A stretch of 8,358 bases of DNA, taken from assembly GCA_031265635.1 (NCBI GenBank), contig JAISCK010000021.1, positions 1 to 8,358 on the forward strand, given 5' to 3'. The position numbers and the translations under genes were made by a program. Position 1 is the first letter of the stretch; each line of letters begins with the position of its first letter. This DNA is from Spirochaetaceae bacterium. Its GTDB lineage: Bacteria; Spirochaetota; Spirochaetia; Treponematales; Breznakiellaceae. Positions 1 through 5,542 of this stretch are shown here, piece after piece. The notes under the pieces are model-generated. The model was not told the origin of the DNA and searched no databases. It worked only from the letters and a program-made list of their open reading frames with translations.

Positions 1-14
1 TATATTCTTGCCTA
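1..14 (+). repeat. 14-bp direct repeat, copy 1
   Basis: TATATTCTTGCCTA here is repeated exactly at 128-141, 127 bp downstream. The first copy sits at the window edge, so its leftward extent is unknown. Its last bases form half of the small palindrome TGCCTAAGGCA (9-19). It could be a regulator site pair, a remnant of a dispersed repeat, or chance in AT-rich DNA. Confidence 0.5.
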
Positions 15-127
15 AGGCACCTTCAAACTTTCAATTAACTTGTGCGACGAATTGGTCAATCGGTAAAATATTATAGTTTATGGTTGTTTCAAAATATCAT
101 TGTAAAAAGAACGTCGAAATTTTGCAT

Positions 128-141
128 TATATTCTTGCCTA
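128..141 (+). repeat. 14-bp direct repeat, copy 2
   Basis: Exact second copy of the repeat at 1-14, 40 bp before the hndA start codon. It contains the -10-like TATATT and overlaps the -35-like TTGCCT that precedes TATAAA at 156-161. A protein bound here would therefore probably affect transcription of the hydrogenase operon. That role is inference. Confidence 0.5.
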
Positions 142-180
142 TTTCGCATAGCCGTTATAAAATACAACAAGGGGGCATAC

Positions 181-687
181 ATGGAAACTAAAACCAGAGC
201 AGCAGAGAGGGCTTCTGCCGGGGAGATGGAATTTCCCCAGGAGCTTTCCGCGTTTATCGAAGAATGGAAGGTAAAGCCCGGCAGCCTTATCATGATGCTG
301 CACAAGATTCAGGAGACCTTCGGATTTATCTCCCGGGAAGCCGCGGAAAAACTTTCCCTTAAGAGCGGCATTCCTTTGGCGAGAATTTACGGGGTCATCA
401 CCTTTTATCATTTTTTCAAAACTACCAAACCGGGCAAGCACAGAATTTCCGTATGCCTGGGAACCGCCTGTTATCTCAGGGGCGGGCAGGATATGATTGA
501 GACGGCAAAAACCCTGCTGGGTCTTGAGGAAGGCGGCGTAACCGATGACGGTCTTTTTTCCATTGATCCGGTGCGCTGTGTTGGCTGCTGCGGTCTCGCG
601 CCGGTTATGACTGTTGGGCCCGATACATACGGAAAACTTACCAAGGACCAGGTGCCCGAAATTATCGCCAAATACCGGAACCTGTAA
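181..687 (+). CDS. hndA: NADP-reducing hydrogenase subunit HndA (NuoE-like, [2Fe-2S])
   Basis: A 168-residue cytoplasmic electron-transfer subunit of the NuoE / 24-kDa Complex I family, the usual length for HndA. An N-terminal helical part (about 20-80, with the family-like stretch GFISREAAEKL and IYGVITFYHFF) precedes a thioredoxin-like [2Fe-2S] domain. Its ligands are C92 and C97 (VCLGTAC) and C133 and C137 (RCVGCCGLAP). An additional cysteine, C136, lies next to the last ligand. In characterised Hnd/Hyd enzymes this subunit relays electrons to or from the flavoprotein. The ATG at 181 has an SD (AAGGGGG, 169-175) five bases upstream, and the residues before about 20 look like a short variable extension. 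It is the first gene of the operon, 111 bp before the ATPase gene. The family assignment is secure; the NADP versus NAD specificity in the name is not shown by this subunit. Confidence 0.95.
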   Translation: METKTRAAERASAGEMEFPQELSAFIEEWKVKPGSLIMMLHKIQETFGFISREAAEKLSLKSGIPLARIYGVITFYHFFKTTKPGKHRISVCLGTACYLRGGQDMIETAKTLLGLEEGGVTDDGLFSIDPVRCVGCCGLAPVMTVGPDTYGKLTKDQVPEIIAKYRNL

Positions 688-798
688 TATGGGCGAAAGA
701 CACGCCAGGACGGTTTTATCCGGGGCGTCAGCGCGGTTTGGGTTTCCCGGACAGTCTGGCCGTATGACGGCGGGGAATCAGCTTTTCCGGGAGATTTC
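688..798 (+). other. 111-bp gap between hndA and the ATPase gene, open in frame
   Basis: No recognised gene or strong hairpin is seen. The frame shared by hndA and the ATPase gene stays open across the whole gap, so only the single hndA TAA (685-687) separates them. No ATG, GTG or TTG occurs in that frame before 799. A different frame offers a 41-codon ORF from the ATG at 689 to the TGA at 812-814, overlapping the ATPase start by 16 bases. It has only a weak possible SD (GGAAC, inside the hndA end) and an unfamiliar, Arg/Gly/Ser-rich peptide. I do not call it a gene. Confidence 0.4.
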
Positions 799-1347
799 AT
801 GCATTTTACTTTGAGCGACCTGGTTACCGATATTACCCAGAACGCGGCCGAATCGGGAGCGGCCCTTGTGGAACTGGATGTCCGGGAGACCGGCAAGGAA
901 TTCCGTTTTGAGGTACGGGACAACGGAAAGGGTATGAGCCGTGAGGAACTGGACAGGGCCATGGACCCTTTTGGTACCGATGGAGAAAAACATCCTGACC
1001 GCAAGGTAGGTCTGGGTATTCCCTTTTTGATACAGACCGCTTCCCAGTCCGGCGGCGGCTGGGACGTAAGATCGGAGAAAAACCAGGGGACTACGGTGAG
1101 CGCCTGGTTCGATATGGCCAATGTGGATACCCCTCCTGCGGGGGATCTGTCCGGGCTTTTCAGAACCGTTTTTCTTTTTCCCGGCCCCGAAGAGGTGGTG
1201 GTACGCCGCTTTCTTGACCGGGATGGCAGGAAGAATAATTACGAGGTGCGGAAATCGGAATTGACAGACGCCCTGGGGGATCTGGAGGACGGATCTTCCC
1301 TGGTGCTGCTGGACCGGTATCTGCGGTCCATGGAAACCGAAGAATGA
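799..1347 (+). CDS. Hydrogenase-operon GHKL ATPase (HATPase_c domain), role unknown
   Basis: A 182-residue soluble protein whose first ~105 residues form a complete Bergerat-fold (histidine-kinase/GyrB/MutL type) ATP-binding domain. Visible motifs are the N-box D11-x3-N15 (DITQNA), the G1 box D41-N-G-x-G45 (DNGKGM), the G2 box G71-L-G73, and Q96-G-T-T99. It has no histidine-phosphorylation (DHp) domain, sensor domain or membrane segment, so it is not a conventional sensor kinase. The C-terminal ~75 residues (PGPEEVVVRRF...LDRYLRSME) are not recognised. Single-domain ATPases of this kind are known next to Hnd-type hydrogenase genes in other anaerobes, where their function is not established. 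Assembly, regulation or anti-sigma-like action are possibilities only. The ATG has SD GGGAG (789-793) five bases upstream. The domain call is secure; the function is open. Confidence 0.9.
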   Translation: MHFTLSDLVTDITQNAAESGAALVELDVRETGKEFRFEVRDNGKGMSREELDRAMDPFGTDGEKHPDRKVGLGIPFLIQTASQSGGGWDVRSEKNQGTTVSAWFDMANVDTPPAGDLSGLFRTVFLFPGPEEVVVRRFLDRDGRKNNYEVRKSELTDALGDLEDGSSLVLLDRYLRSMETEE

Positions 1348-1360
1348 GGGGATCCCTAAA

Positions 1361-1382
1361 AACTTCCATAATATTGGAGGTT
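1361..1382 (+). promoter_or_regulatory. Hairpin masking an orphan SD-like GGAGG
   Basis: AACTTCC (1361-1367) can pair with GGAGGTT (1376-1382) across the loop ATAATATT, giving seven base pairs with one G-U. GGAGG looks like an excellent SD, but no ATG, GTG or TTG lies 4-12 bases after it. A close relative of this string lies directly before the permease gene (5520-5538). Here the element may be a processing or stability hairpin or a relic of a lost gene start. Confidence 0.4.
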
Positions 1383-1390
1383 ACAAAAAA

Positions 1391-1421
1391 CAGGCGGGGT
1401 CCGCCTGGCATAAAATTTTTT
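1391..1421 (+). terminator. GC-rich hairpin with flanking A and T tracts (attenuator-like)
   Basis: A perfect 7-bp stem, CAGGCGG (1391-1397) with CCGCCTG (1401-1407), closes a GGT loop. On the plus strand the T6 tract starts only at 1416, eight bases after the stem, so it is at best a weak attenuator for hndBCD. On the minus strand the same stem is followed directly by six T residues (complement of A6 at 1385-1390), a textbook intrinsic terminator. A6 and T6 could also pair with each other around the stem. No minus-strand gene uses it, so it may block antisense transcription or act as an RNA-processing hairpin. Confidence 0.5.
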
Positions 1422-1449
1422 GCAAACTGAGTGAGAGAGGAGTTTTACT

Positions 1450-1842
1450 ATGGGGAAAATGAGCCTGGAAGATCTGCGTAAACTCAGAGATTCCAAAAAA
1501 AGTGATCTGCGCAAGCGGGATGTCGAAGGCAAGGAAGTGCAGATTGTCGTCGGCATGGGGACCTGCGGTATTGCCGCCGGGGCAAAAAACACCCTGGACG
1601 CCTTTATAAAGGCCCTGGACAGCTATAACCTGGTTGACACTGTTATGGTGCGCCAGACAGGATGCATGGGCCTGTGCCACTCCGAACCTACCGTGGAAGT
1701 GATAGTCCCCGGCATGCCCAAGGTTATTTACGGCAAGGTTGACGCCGCCGTAGCCGAACAGATAGTCACGAAGCATCTTATCGGAAAAGAGCTTCTGGAT
1801 AATCATATTCTTGACCGGCCTTCCGCCGATATTATGGGTTAG
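1450..1842 (+). CDS. hndB: NADP-reducing hydrogenase subunit HndB (thioredoxin-like ferredoxin)
   Basis: A 130-residue small subunit with a charged N-terminus (SLEDLRKLRDSKKSDLRKRD) followed by a thioredoxin-like ferredoxin fold. The family string GTCGIAAGA is at 38-46 and QTGCMGLCHSEP at 69-80. Only three cysteines exist in the protein: C39, C72 and C76. A standard [2Fe-2S] site of this fold uses four, so cluster binding is uncertain and the subunit could be structural or use a non-Cys ligand. In the HndABCD enzyme of Desulfovibrio the equivalent protein is a partner of the flavoprotein and hydrogenase subunits. The ATG has SD AGGAG seven bases upstream. The stop TAG overlaps the G-rich SD of hndC, which begins 11 bases later, suggesting coupled translation. 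Confidence 0.93.
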   Translation: MGKMSLEDLRKLRDSKKSDLRKRDVEGKEVQIVVGMGTCGIAAGAKNTLDAFIKALDSYNLVDTVMVRQTGCMGLCHSEPTVEVIVPGMPKVIYGKVDAAVAEQIVTKHLIGKELLDNHILDRPSADIMG

Positions 1843-1853
1843 GGGGGAACGGT

Positions 1854-3644
1854 ATGGCGTATAACCATTATATACTGACCTGCGGCGGCACTGCCTGCGA
1901 ATCCAATAAAGGTGTTGAAATTTACGAAAGGCTCATTGCCGAGGCCGAGAAGCAGGGTGTCAAGGGCGAGGTTCAGATCGTCAAGACAGGCTGTTTCGGC
2001 TTCTGCGAAAAGGGCCCCATAGTCAAGGTGCTTCCCGAGGATTCCTTTTATGTTGGCGTAAAACCAGATGACGCCGCCGAAATCATCGCCGAACAGATTA
2101 TCAAGGGCAGGGAAGTCCCCCGGCTTCTGTACAAAAGCGACGAAAGTAAACAGAAAAAGACCGCTGTCGAGGATATTGAATTCTACCAGAAGCAGTTCCG
2201 CGTGGTGCTCAGAAACTGCGGCGTCATCAACCCTGAGAGCATTGACGAGTACATAGCCCGCGAAGGTTATTCGGGTTTGGAAAAAGCCCTTTTTGAATGG
2301 ACCGACGAACAGCTTATCGGCGAAATGAAAGCCTCAGGGCTCAGAGGCCGGGGCGGCGCCGGTTTCCCGACCTGGCTCAAGTGGGATCTTGCCCGCAAGG
2401 CCCAGGGGGATGACAAATACGTTATATGCAATGCCGACGAAGGCGACCCCGGCGCCTATATGGACCGGTCCACCATCGAAGGCGATCCCCATTCGGTCAT
2501 CGAAGGCATGATAACCGCCGGCAAGGCTATAGGCGCCCATCAGGGTTTTGTGTATATCAGGGCGGAATATCCCCTTGCCATTGAACGGCTCAAGAAGGCC
2601 CTCGCGCAGGCCCAGGACTATGGCCTTCTGGGTAAAAACATACTCGGATCGGGTTTTGATTTTGACATCGAGATACGGCTGGGCGCCGGCGCCTTTGTCT
2701 GCGGCGAGGAAACGGCGCTGATCAAATCGGTAGAAGGCAACAGGGGCATGCCGGTTCCCAAGCCGCCCTTCCCGGCGAACAAGGGATTGTGGCAGAGGCC
2801 CACCATCATCAACAATGTTGAAACCCTGGCCAATATACCGGTTATTACCGCCAAGGGCGGCGCGTGGCTTTCAAAAATCGGAACCGAGAAATCCAAGGGC
2901 ACCAAGGTCTTTGCCCTTACCGGCAAGGTAAAGAATTCCGGCCTGGTGGAAGTTCCCATGGGAACAACCCTCAGGGAGATTGTTTTTGAGATAGGCGGCG
3001 GTATCAGGGACGGCAAAAAATTCAAGGGTGTCCAGACCGGCGGTCCGTCGGGGGGCATCATTACCGAGGCCAATCTCGATACGCCCATAGACTATGAAAG
3101 CCTTACCGCCATGGGTTCCATGATGGGTTCCGGGGGCATGATAGTCATGGATGAGGATGACTGCGCGGTTGACGTTGCCAGGTTCTATATGGAATTCTGC
3201 GTTGACGAATCCTGCGGCAAGTGTTCGCCGTGCCGTATCGGCACTACCCAGATACTCAGTATCCTGGAAAAGATCGCCAGGGGCAACGGCGAAGAAAGCG
3301 ACCTGGACAAGCTCGAGGCCATAGGAACCGCCATGACCAAGACCAGCCTCTGCATGCTCGGCGGTACGGCGGCCAACCCCACTCTTTCCACAATGCGGAA
3401 TTTCAGAAACGAGTATCTTGAGCATATACGGGACAAGAGGTGCCGTTCAGGCAAATGCAAACAGCTTGTCCGCTATGAGATACTTGCGGAAAAGTGTATA
3501 GGTTGCGGCCTCTGCGCGAGGAACTGTCCGGCCAACTGTATTACCGGAGAGAAAAAGTCGGCCCACACGATAGACCAGAGCGCGTGTATCAAGTGCGGTC
3601 AGTGTTTCACAAGCTGCAAGTTCGGCGCCATAATCAAGAGTTGA
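1854..3644 (+). CDS. hndC: NAD(P)-linked hydrogenase flavoprotein HndC (NuoF-like, HydB type)
   Basis: A 596-residue diaphorase subunit, full length for HndC/HydB. Domains in order: a thioredoxin-like [2Fe-2S] domain (C10, C15, C47, C51); the NuoF core with FMN and nucleotide motifs (GRGGAGFP at 165-172, NADEGDPGAYMDR at 193-205, GAGAFVCGEETALI at 277-290); the NuoF [4Fe-4S] site (C454, C457, C460, C500); and a C-terminal double ferredoxin domain (C548, C551, C554, C558 and C578, C581, C584, C588). A C530-x4-C535 pair with H524 lies before the ferredoxin domain and might hold a structural metal. This architecture is that of subunits in electron-bifurcating hydrogenases, where FMN exchanges electrons between NAD(P)H, ferredoxin and the H-cluster subunit. 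The SD is a G-run (1842-1847) at the hndB stop. hndD follows after 11 bp. Confidence 0.97.
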   Translation: MAYNHYILTCGGTACESNKGVEIYERLIAEAEKQGVKGEVQIVKTGCFGFCEKGPIVKVLPEDSFYVGVKPDDAAEIIAEQIIKGREVPRLLYKSDESKQKKTAVEDIEFYQKQFRVVLRNCGVINPESIDEYIAREGYSGLEKALFEWTDEQLIGEMKASGLRGRGGAGFPTWLKWDLARKAQGDDKYVICNADEGDPGAYMDRSTIEGDPHSVIEGMITAGKAIGAHQGFVYIRAEYPLAIERLKKALAQAQDYGLLGKNILGSGFDFDIEIRLGAGAFVCGEETALIKSVEGNRGMPVPKPPFPANKGLWQRPTIINNVETLANIPVITAKGGAWLSKIGTEKSKGTKVFALTGKVKNSGLVEVPMGTTLREIVFEIGGGIRDGKKFKGVQTGGPSGGIITEANLDTPIDYESLTAMGSMMGSGGMIVMDEDDCAVDVARFYMEFCVDESCGKCSPCRIGTTQILSILEKIARGNGEESDLDKLEAIGTAMTKTSLCMLGGTAANPTLSTMRNFRNEYLEHIRDKRCRSGKCKQLVRYEILAEKCIGCGLCARNCPANCITGEKKSAHTIDQSACIKCGQCFTSCKFGAIIKS

Positions 3645-3655
3645 TGGAGTGACAA

Positions 3656-5434
3656 ATGGTAAACCTTAAAATAAACGGCATACCGGTTCAGGTTGAGGAT
3701 GAAAGTTCCATTCTGGATGCGGCCAGAAAAGTCAATGTAAAGATACCTACCCTGTGTTACAATCCCGACCTCCCTCCTTGGGCGGCCTGCGGTCTCTGTA
3801 TTGTGCGCATGGAAGGTTCTCCCAAGATGGTCAGGGCCTGCACTACGCCGGTATCTGAAAACATGAGCGTCATCACCCATGATGCCGAGATCATAGCGGT
3901 ACGGCGCACCGTGCTGGAGCTGATACTTTCCAATCATCCCAATGATTGTCTTCAGTGTCCCCGGAACGGCAACTGCGAACTCCAGACCCTGGCCGCTGAT
4001 TTCGGCATACGGGAAACCCCCTACCGCAAGGTGCTTAACGGCCTTCCTGTAGATGATTCCAACCCGGCTATAGTTCTCAACCCCGAGAAGTGCATACGCT
4101 GTGGCCGCTGTGTCAAGGTATGCCAGGAGATGCAGAATGTCTGGGCTCTGGAATTTCTGGGCAGGGGCATCAAGGGCCGCATAGCCAGCGCGGCGGATAC
4201 GCCCCTGGGCGAAAGCCCCTGTATCAAGTGCGGCCAGTGCGCCGCCCACTGCCCTGTGGGGGCCATTTATGAACGCGATGATACGGTCAAGGTATGGCGG
4301 GCTCTCCAGGACGCCGGTAAACATCCTGTGGTGCAGATAGCGCCGGCGGTCCGGGTCGCCCTGGCCGAGGAATTCGGCCTGCCCCCGGGAACCGTGTTTA
4401 CCAAAAAAATATACGCCGCCCTGAGACGCCTGGGCTTTAAGACTGTTTTTGATACCAACTTCTCCGCCGACCTTACCATCATGGAAGAAGGAACCGAACT
4501 GGTTAAACGGCTTACGGAAGCGGCCGGGGGAGGCAAGGCCGATATACCCCTTATTACAAGCTGCTGCCCCGCCTGGGTCGATTATATGGAGAAATATTAC
4601 AATGACATGATACCGAATTTCTCCACCGCCAAATCACCCCAGCAGATGATGGGCGCCATGATTAAGGCCTACTGGTCAGGCAAGGCCGGCATAGACCCGG
4701 CAAAAATATATTCGGTTTCGGTCATGCCCTGTACCGCCAAAAAGTGGGAAATAAACCGCAATGACGATATGAAGAGCGCGTCCAAGTTCCTCGGCGTCAA
4801 TACCGGCAATGATGTGGACATTGTAATAACCACCAGGGAGCTTGCCCGCATGATCAAGCAGGCCGGCATTGACATACTCAGTCTCCCCGACGAGGACGCC
4901 GACAGTCCCCTGGGGCCCTATACCGGCGCGGGAACCATCTTCGGCGTTACCGGCGGCGTAATGGAAGCCGCCGTGCGGAGCGCCTATTTCCTGGTTACTA
5001 AAAAAGAACTTGCCGATGTCAACTTTCTCCCTGTCCGGGGCCTTGACGGGGTCAAGGAAGCGGAAGTTGACTTTGGCAACGGAACCAAAATACGCATAGC
5101 CGTGGCCCACCAGATGGGCAATATAGCCGCCGTGCTTGATACGATACGGGCGGCCAGGGACGCGGGAAAAGAAGTTCCCTATCACTTTGTGGAAGTCATG
5201 GCCTGCCGGGGCGGCTGTATCTCGGGCGGCGGCCAGCCCTACGGCGGTACCGATGAAATACGCGGCCGGCGTACCGCGGGTCTCTATGCCGATGACGAAC
5301 ATTCAAAGATCCGCTGTTCCCATCAGAATCCCTTTATCAGCCAGGTGTATGATGAGTTCCTCGGTGAGCCCAATGGACACAAGGCCCATGAACTGCTTCA
5401 TACCGGGTATACACCCAGGGAGCTGTATCAGTAG
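3656..5434 (+). CDS. hndD: [FeFe]-hydrogenase catalytic subunit HndD
   Basis: A 592-residue soluble [FeFe]-hydrogenase, comparable to the clostridial CpI enzyme (574 residues). Domains in order: plant-type [2Fe-2S] (C34, C45, C48, C62); His-ligated [4Fe-4S] (H94, C98, C101, C107); double [4Fe-4S] ferredoxin (C146, C149, C152, C156 and C189, C192, C195, C199); the H-cluster domain; and a C-terminal small-subunit-like segment (about 534-592). H-cluster motifs are complete: TSCCPAW (301-307, with C303 as the expected proton-transfer Cys and C304 as ligand), MPCTAKKWE (357-365, ligand C359) and EVMACRGGCISGGGQP (513-528, ligands C517 and C521). It should catalyse reversible H2 formation and is therefore predicted catalytic rather than a sensory homologue. 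It lacks the extra C-terminal [2Fe-2S] domain of some larger bifurcating HydA proteins. SD GGAG (3646-3649) is six bases upstream. HydE, HydF and HydG maturation must be encoded elsewhere. Confidence 0.97.
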   Translation: MVNLKINGIPVQVEDESSILDAARKVNVKIPTLCYNPDLPPWAACGLCIVRMEGSPKMVRACTTPVSENMSVITHDAEIIAVRRTVLELILSNHPNDCLQCPRNGNCELQTLAADFGIRETPYRKVLNGLPVDDSNPAIVLNPEKCIRCGRCVKVCQEMQNVWALEFLGRGIKGRIASAADTPLGESPCIKCGQCAAHCPVGAIYERDDTVKVWRALQDAGKHPVVQIAPAVRVALAEEFGLPPGTVFTKKIYAALRRLGFKTVFDTNFSADLTIMEEGTELVKRLTEAAGGGKADIPLITSCCPAWVDYMEKYYNDMIPNFSTAKSPQQMMGAMIKAYWSGKAGIDPAKIYSVSVMPCTAKKWEINRNDDMKSASKFLGVNTGNDVDIVITTRELARMIKQAGIDILSLPDEDADSPLGPYTGAGTIFGVTGGVMEAAVRSAYFLVTKKELADVNFLPVRGLDGVKEAEVDFGNGTKIRIAVAHQMGNIAAVLDTIRAARDAGKEVPYHFVEVMACRGGCISGGGQPYGGTDEIRGRRTAGLYADDEHSKIRCSHQNPFISQVYDEFLGEPNGHKAHELLHTGYTPRELYQ

Positions 5435-5452
5435 AATAGAGGGACAGGCAAA

Positions 5453-5487
5453 GGCCGTTGACGGCCGCATAGTTTTGTTTTTTTGAG
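5453..5487 (+). terminator. Probable terminator of the hnd operon
   Basis: GGCCG (5453-5457) pairs with CGGCC (5462-5466) around a TTGA loop. After five bases a T-rich run follows (5472-5484, TTTTGTTTTTTT-like). The stem is short and the T-tract is offset, so termination is probably partial; read-through into the permease is plausible. Confidence 0.5.
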
Positions 5488-5490
5488 AAG

Positions 5491-5524
5491 AAGTTGTTCG
5501 GGAACCCCGGTTTCCGAACAACTT
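5491..5524 (+). promoter_or_regulatory. Long stem-loop upstream of the permease SD
   Basis: AAGTTGTTCGGGAACC (5491-5506) pairs with GGTTTCCGAACAACTT (5509-5524) over 15-16 bp with one G-U, around a very small C-rich loop. The downstream TTTT (5528-5531) is short and offset, so it may be a back-up terminator or a 5'-leader structure. Its right arm shares CTT (5522-5524) with the alternative SD-masking hairpin, making the two folds mutually exclusive. Confidence 0.6.
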
Positions 5525-5538
5525 CCATTTTAAGGAGG
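5522..5538 (+). promoter_or_regulatory. Possible SD-sequestering hairpin of the permease mRNA
   Basis: CTTCC (5522-5526) can pair with the SD core GGAGG (5534-5538), five pairs with one G-U, loop of seven bases. It can form only if the longer stem 5491-5524 opens, so the leader could switch translation of the permease. The stem is weak and no ligand-binding core is recognised. Confidence 0.3.
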
Positions 5539-5542
5539 AGCC

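Larger units (their letters stand above)
1..180 (+). promoter_or_regulatory. AT-rich leader and probable promoter region of the hnd operon
   Basis: This gene-free stretch is visibly more AT-rich than the coding DNA that follows, as expected for the promoter and 5' leader of the hydrogenase operon. Several -10-like hexamers are visible: TAAAAT at 64-69, TATAGT at 72-77, TATATT at 128-133 and TATAAA at 156-161. None has a convincing -35 box at 16-18 bp. The nearest options are TTGTGC at 40-45, 18 bp before TAAAAT, and TTGCCT at 135-140, 15 bp before TATAAA. A short palindrome, TGCCT-A-AGGCA, lies at 9-19. The leader ends in a strong SD (AAGGGGG, 169-175) five bases before the hndA ATG. I cannot choose the real start site from sequence alone. 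Confidence 0.45.
1348..1449 (+). other. 102-bp structured gap between the ATPase gene and hndB
   Basis: No gene. The gap contains an 8-bp palindrome (GGGATCCC, 1349-1356), a hairpin masking an orphan GGAGG (1361-1382), a GC-rich hairpin with flanking A- and T-tracts (1391-1421), and the real hndB SD, AGGAG (1438-1442), seven bases before the ATG at 1450. Two hairpins in a row inside an otherwise continuous operon suggest RNA processing, attenuation or separate control of hndBCD relative to hndA and the ATPase gene. That reading is inference. Confidence 0.5.
5435..5542 (+). other. 108-bp structured spacer between hndD and the permease gene
   Basis: No gene. The spacer holds a terminator-like hairpin (5453-5487), a long stem-loop (5491-5524) and a very strong SD, AAGGAGG (5532-5538), for the permease. 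TTGACG at 5458-5463 resembles a -35 box, but no believable -10 follows, so where the downstream unit's transcript begins is unclear. Confidence 0.5.

Noticed and set aside
689..814. 41-codon small gene between hndA and the ATPase gene
   Set aside because: Weak SD, unfamiliar composition and no independent support; kept only as part of a finding.
471..1121. Minus-strand ORF of 216 codons opposite hndA and the ATPase gene
   Set aside because: Antisense to two genes with intact motifs; Ser/Pro/Arg-rich translation without family features.
799..1347. Sensor histidine kinase
   Set aside because: Only the ATP-binding domain is present; no phospho-accepting His helix, sensor or membrane segment.
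3572..3634. Defect in the last [4Fe-4S] site of HndC, since Lys follows the fourth Cys (C588) instead of Pro
   Set aside because: All four ligand cysteines are present and a CKF-type ending is, from memory, common in this subunit family.
3599..4324. Minus-strand ORF of 241 codons opposite hndC/hndD
   Set aside because: Antisense to strongly conserved cluster-binding domains; the translation resembles no family and arises from codon bias of the plus-strand genes.
4676..5302. Minus-strand ORF of 208 codons opposite hndD
   Set aside because: Lies wholly opposite the H-cluster domain, has no SD and no recognisable motif.
5458..5486. Promoter with -35 TTGACG before the permease
   Set aside because: No acceptable -10 hexamer at 16-18 bp; the TTGACG falls within the terminator stem.
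5435..5542. Purine riboswitch in the permease leader
   Set aside because: The three-way junction core and conserved loop bases of the purine class are not present; only simple hairpins are seen.
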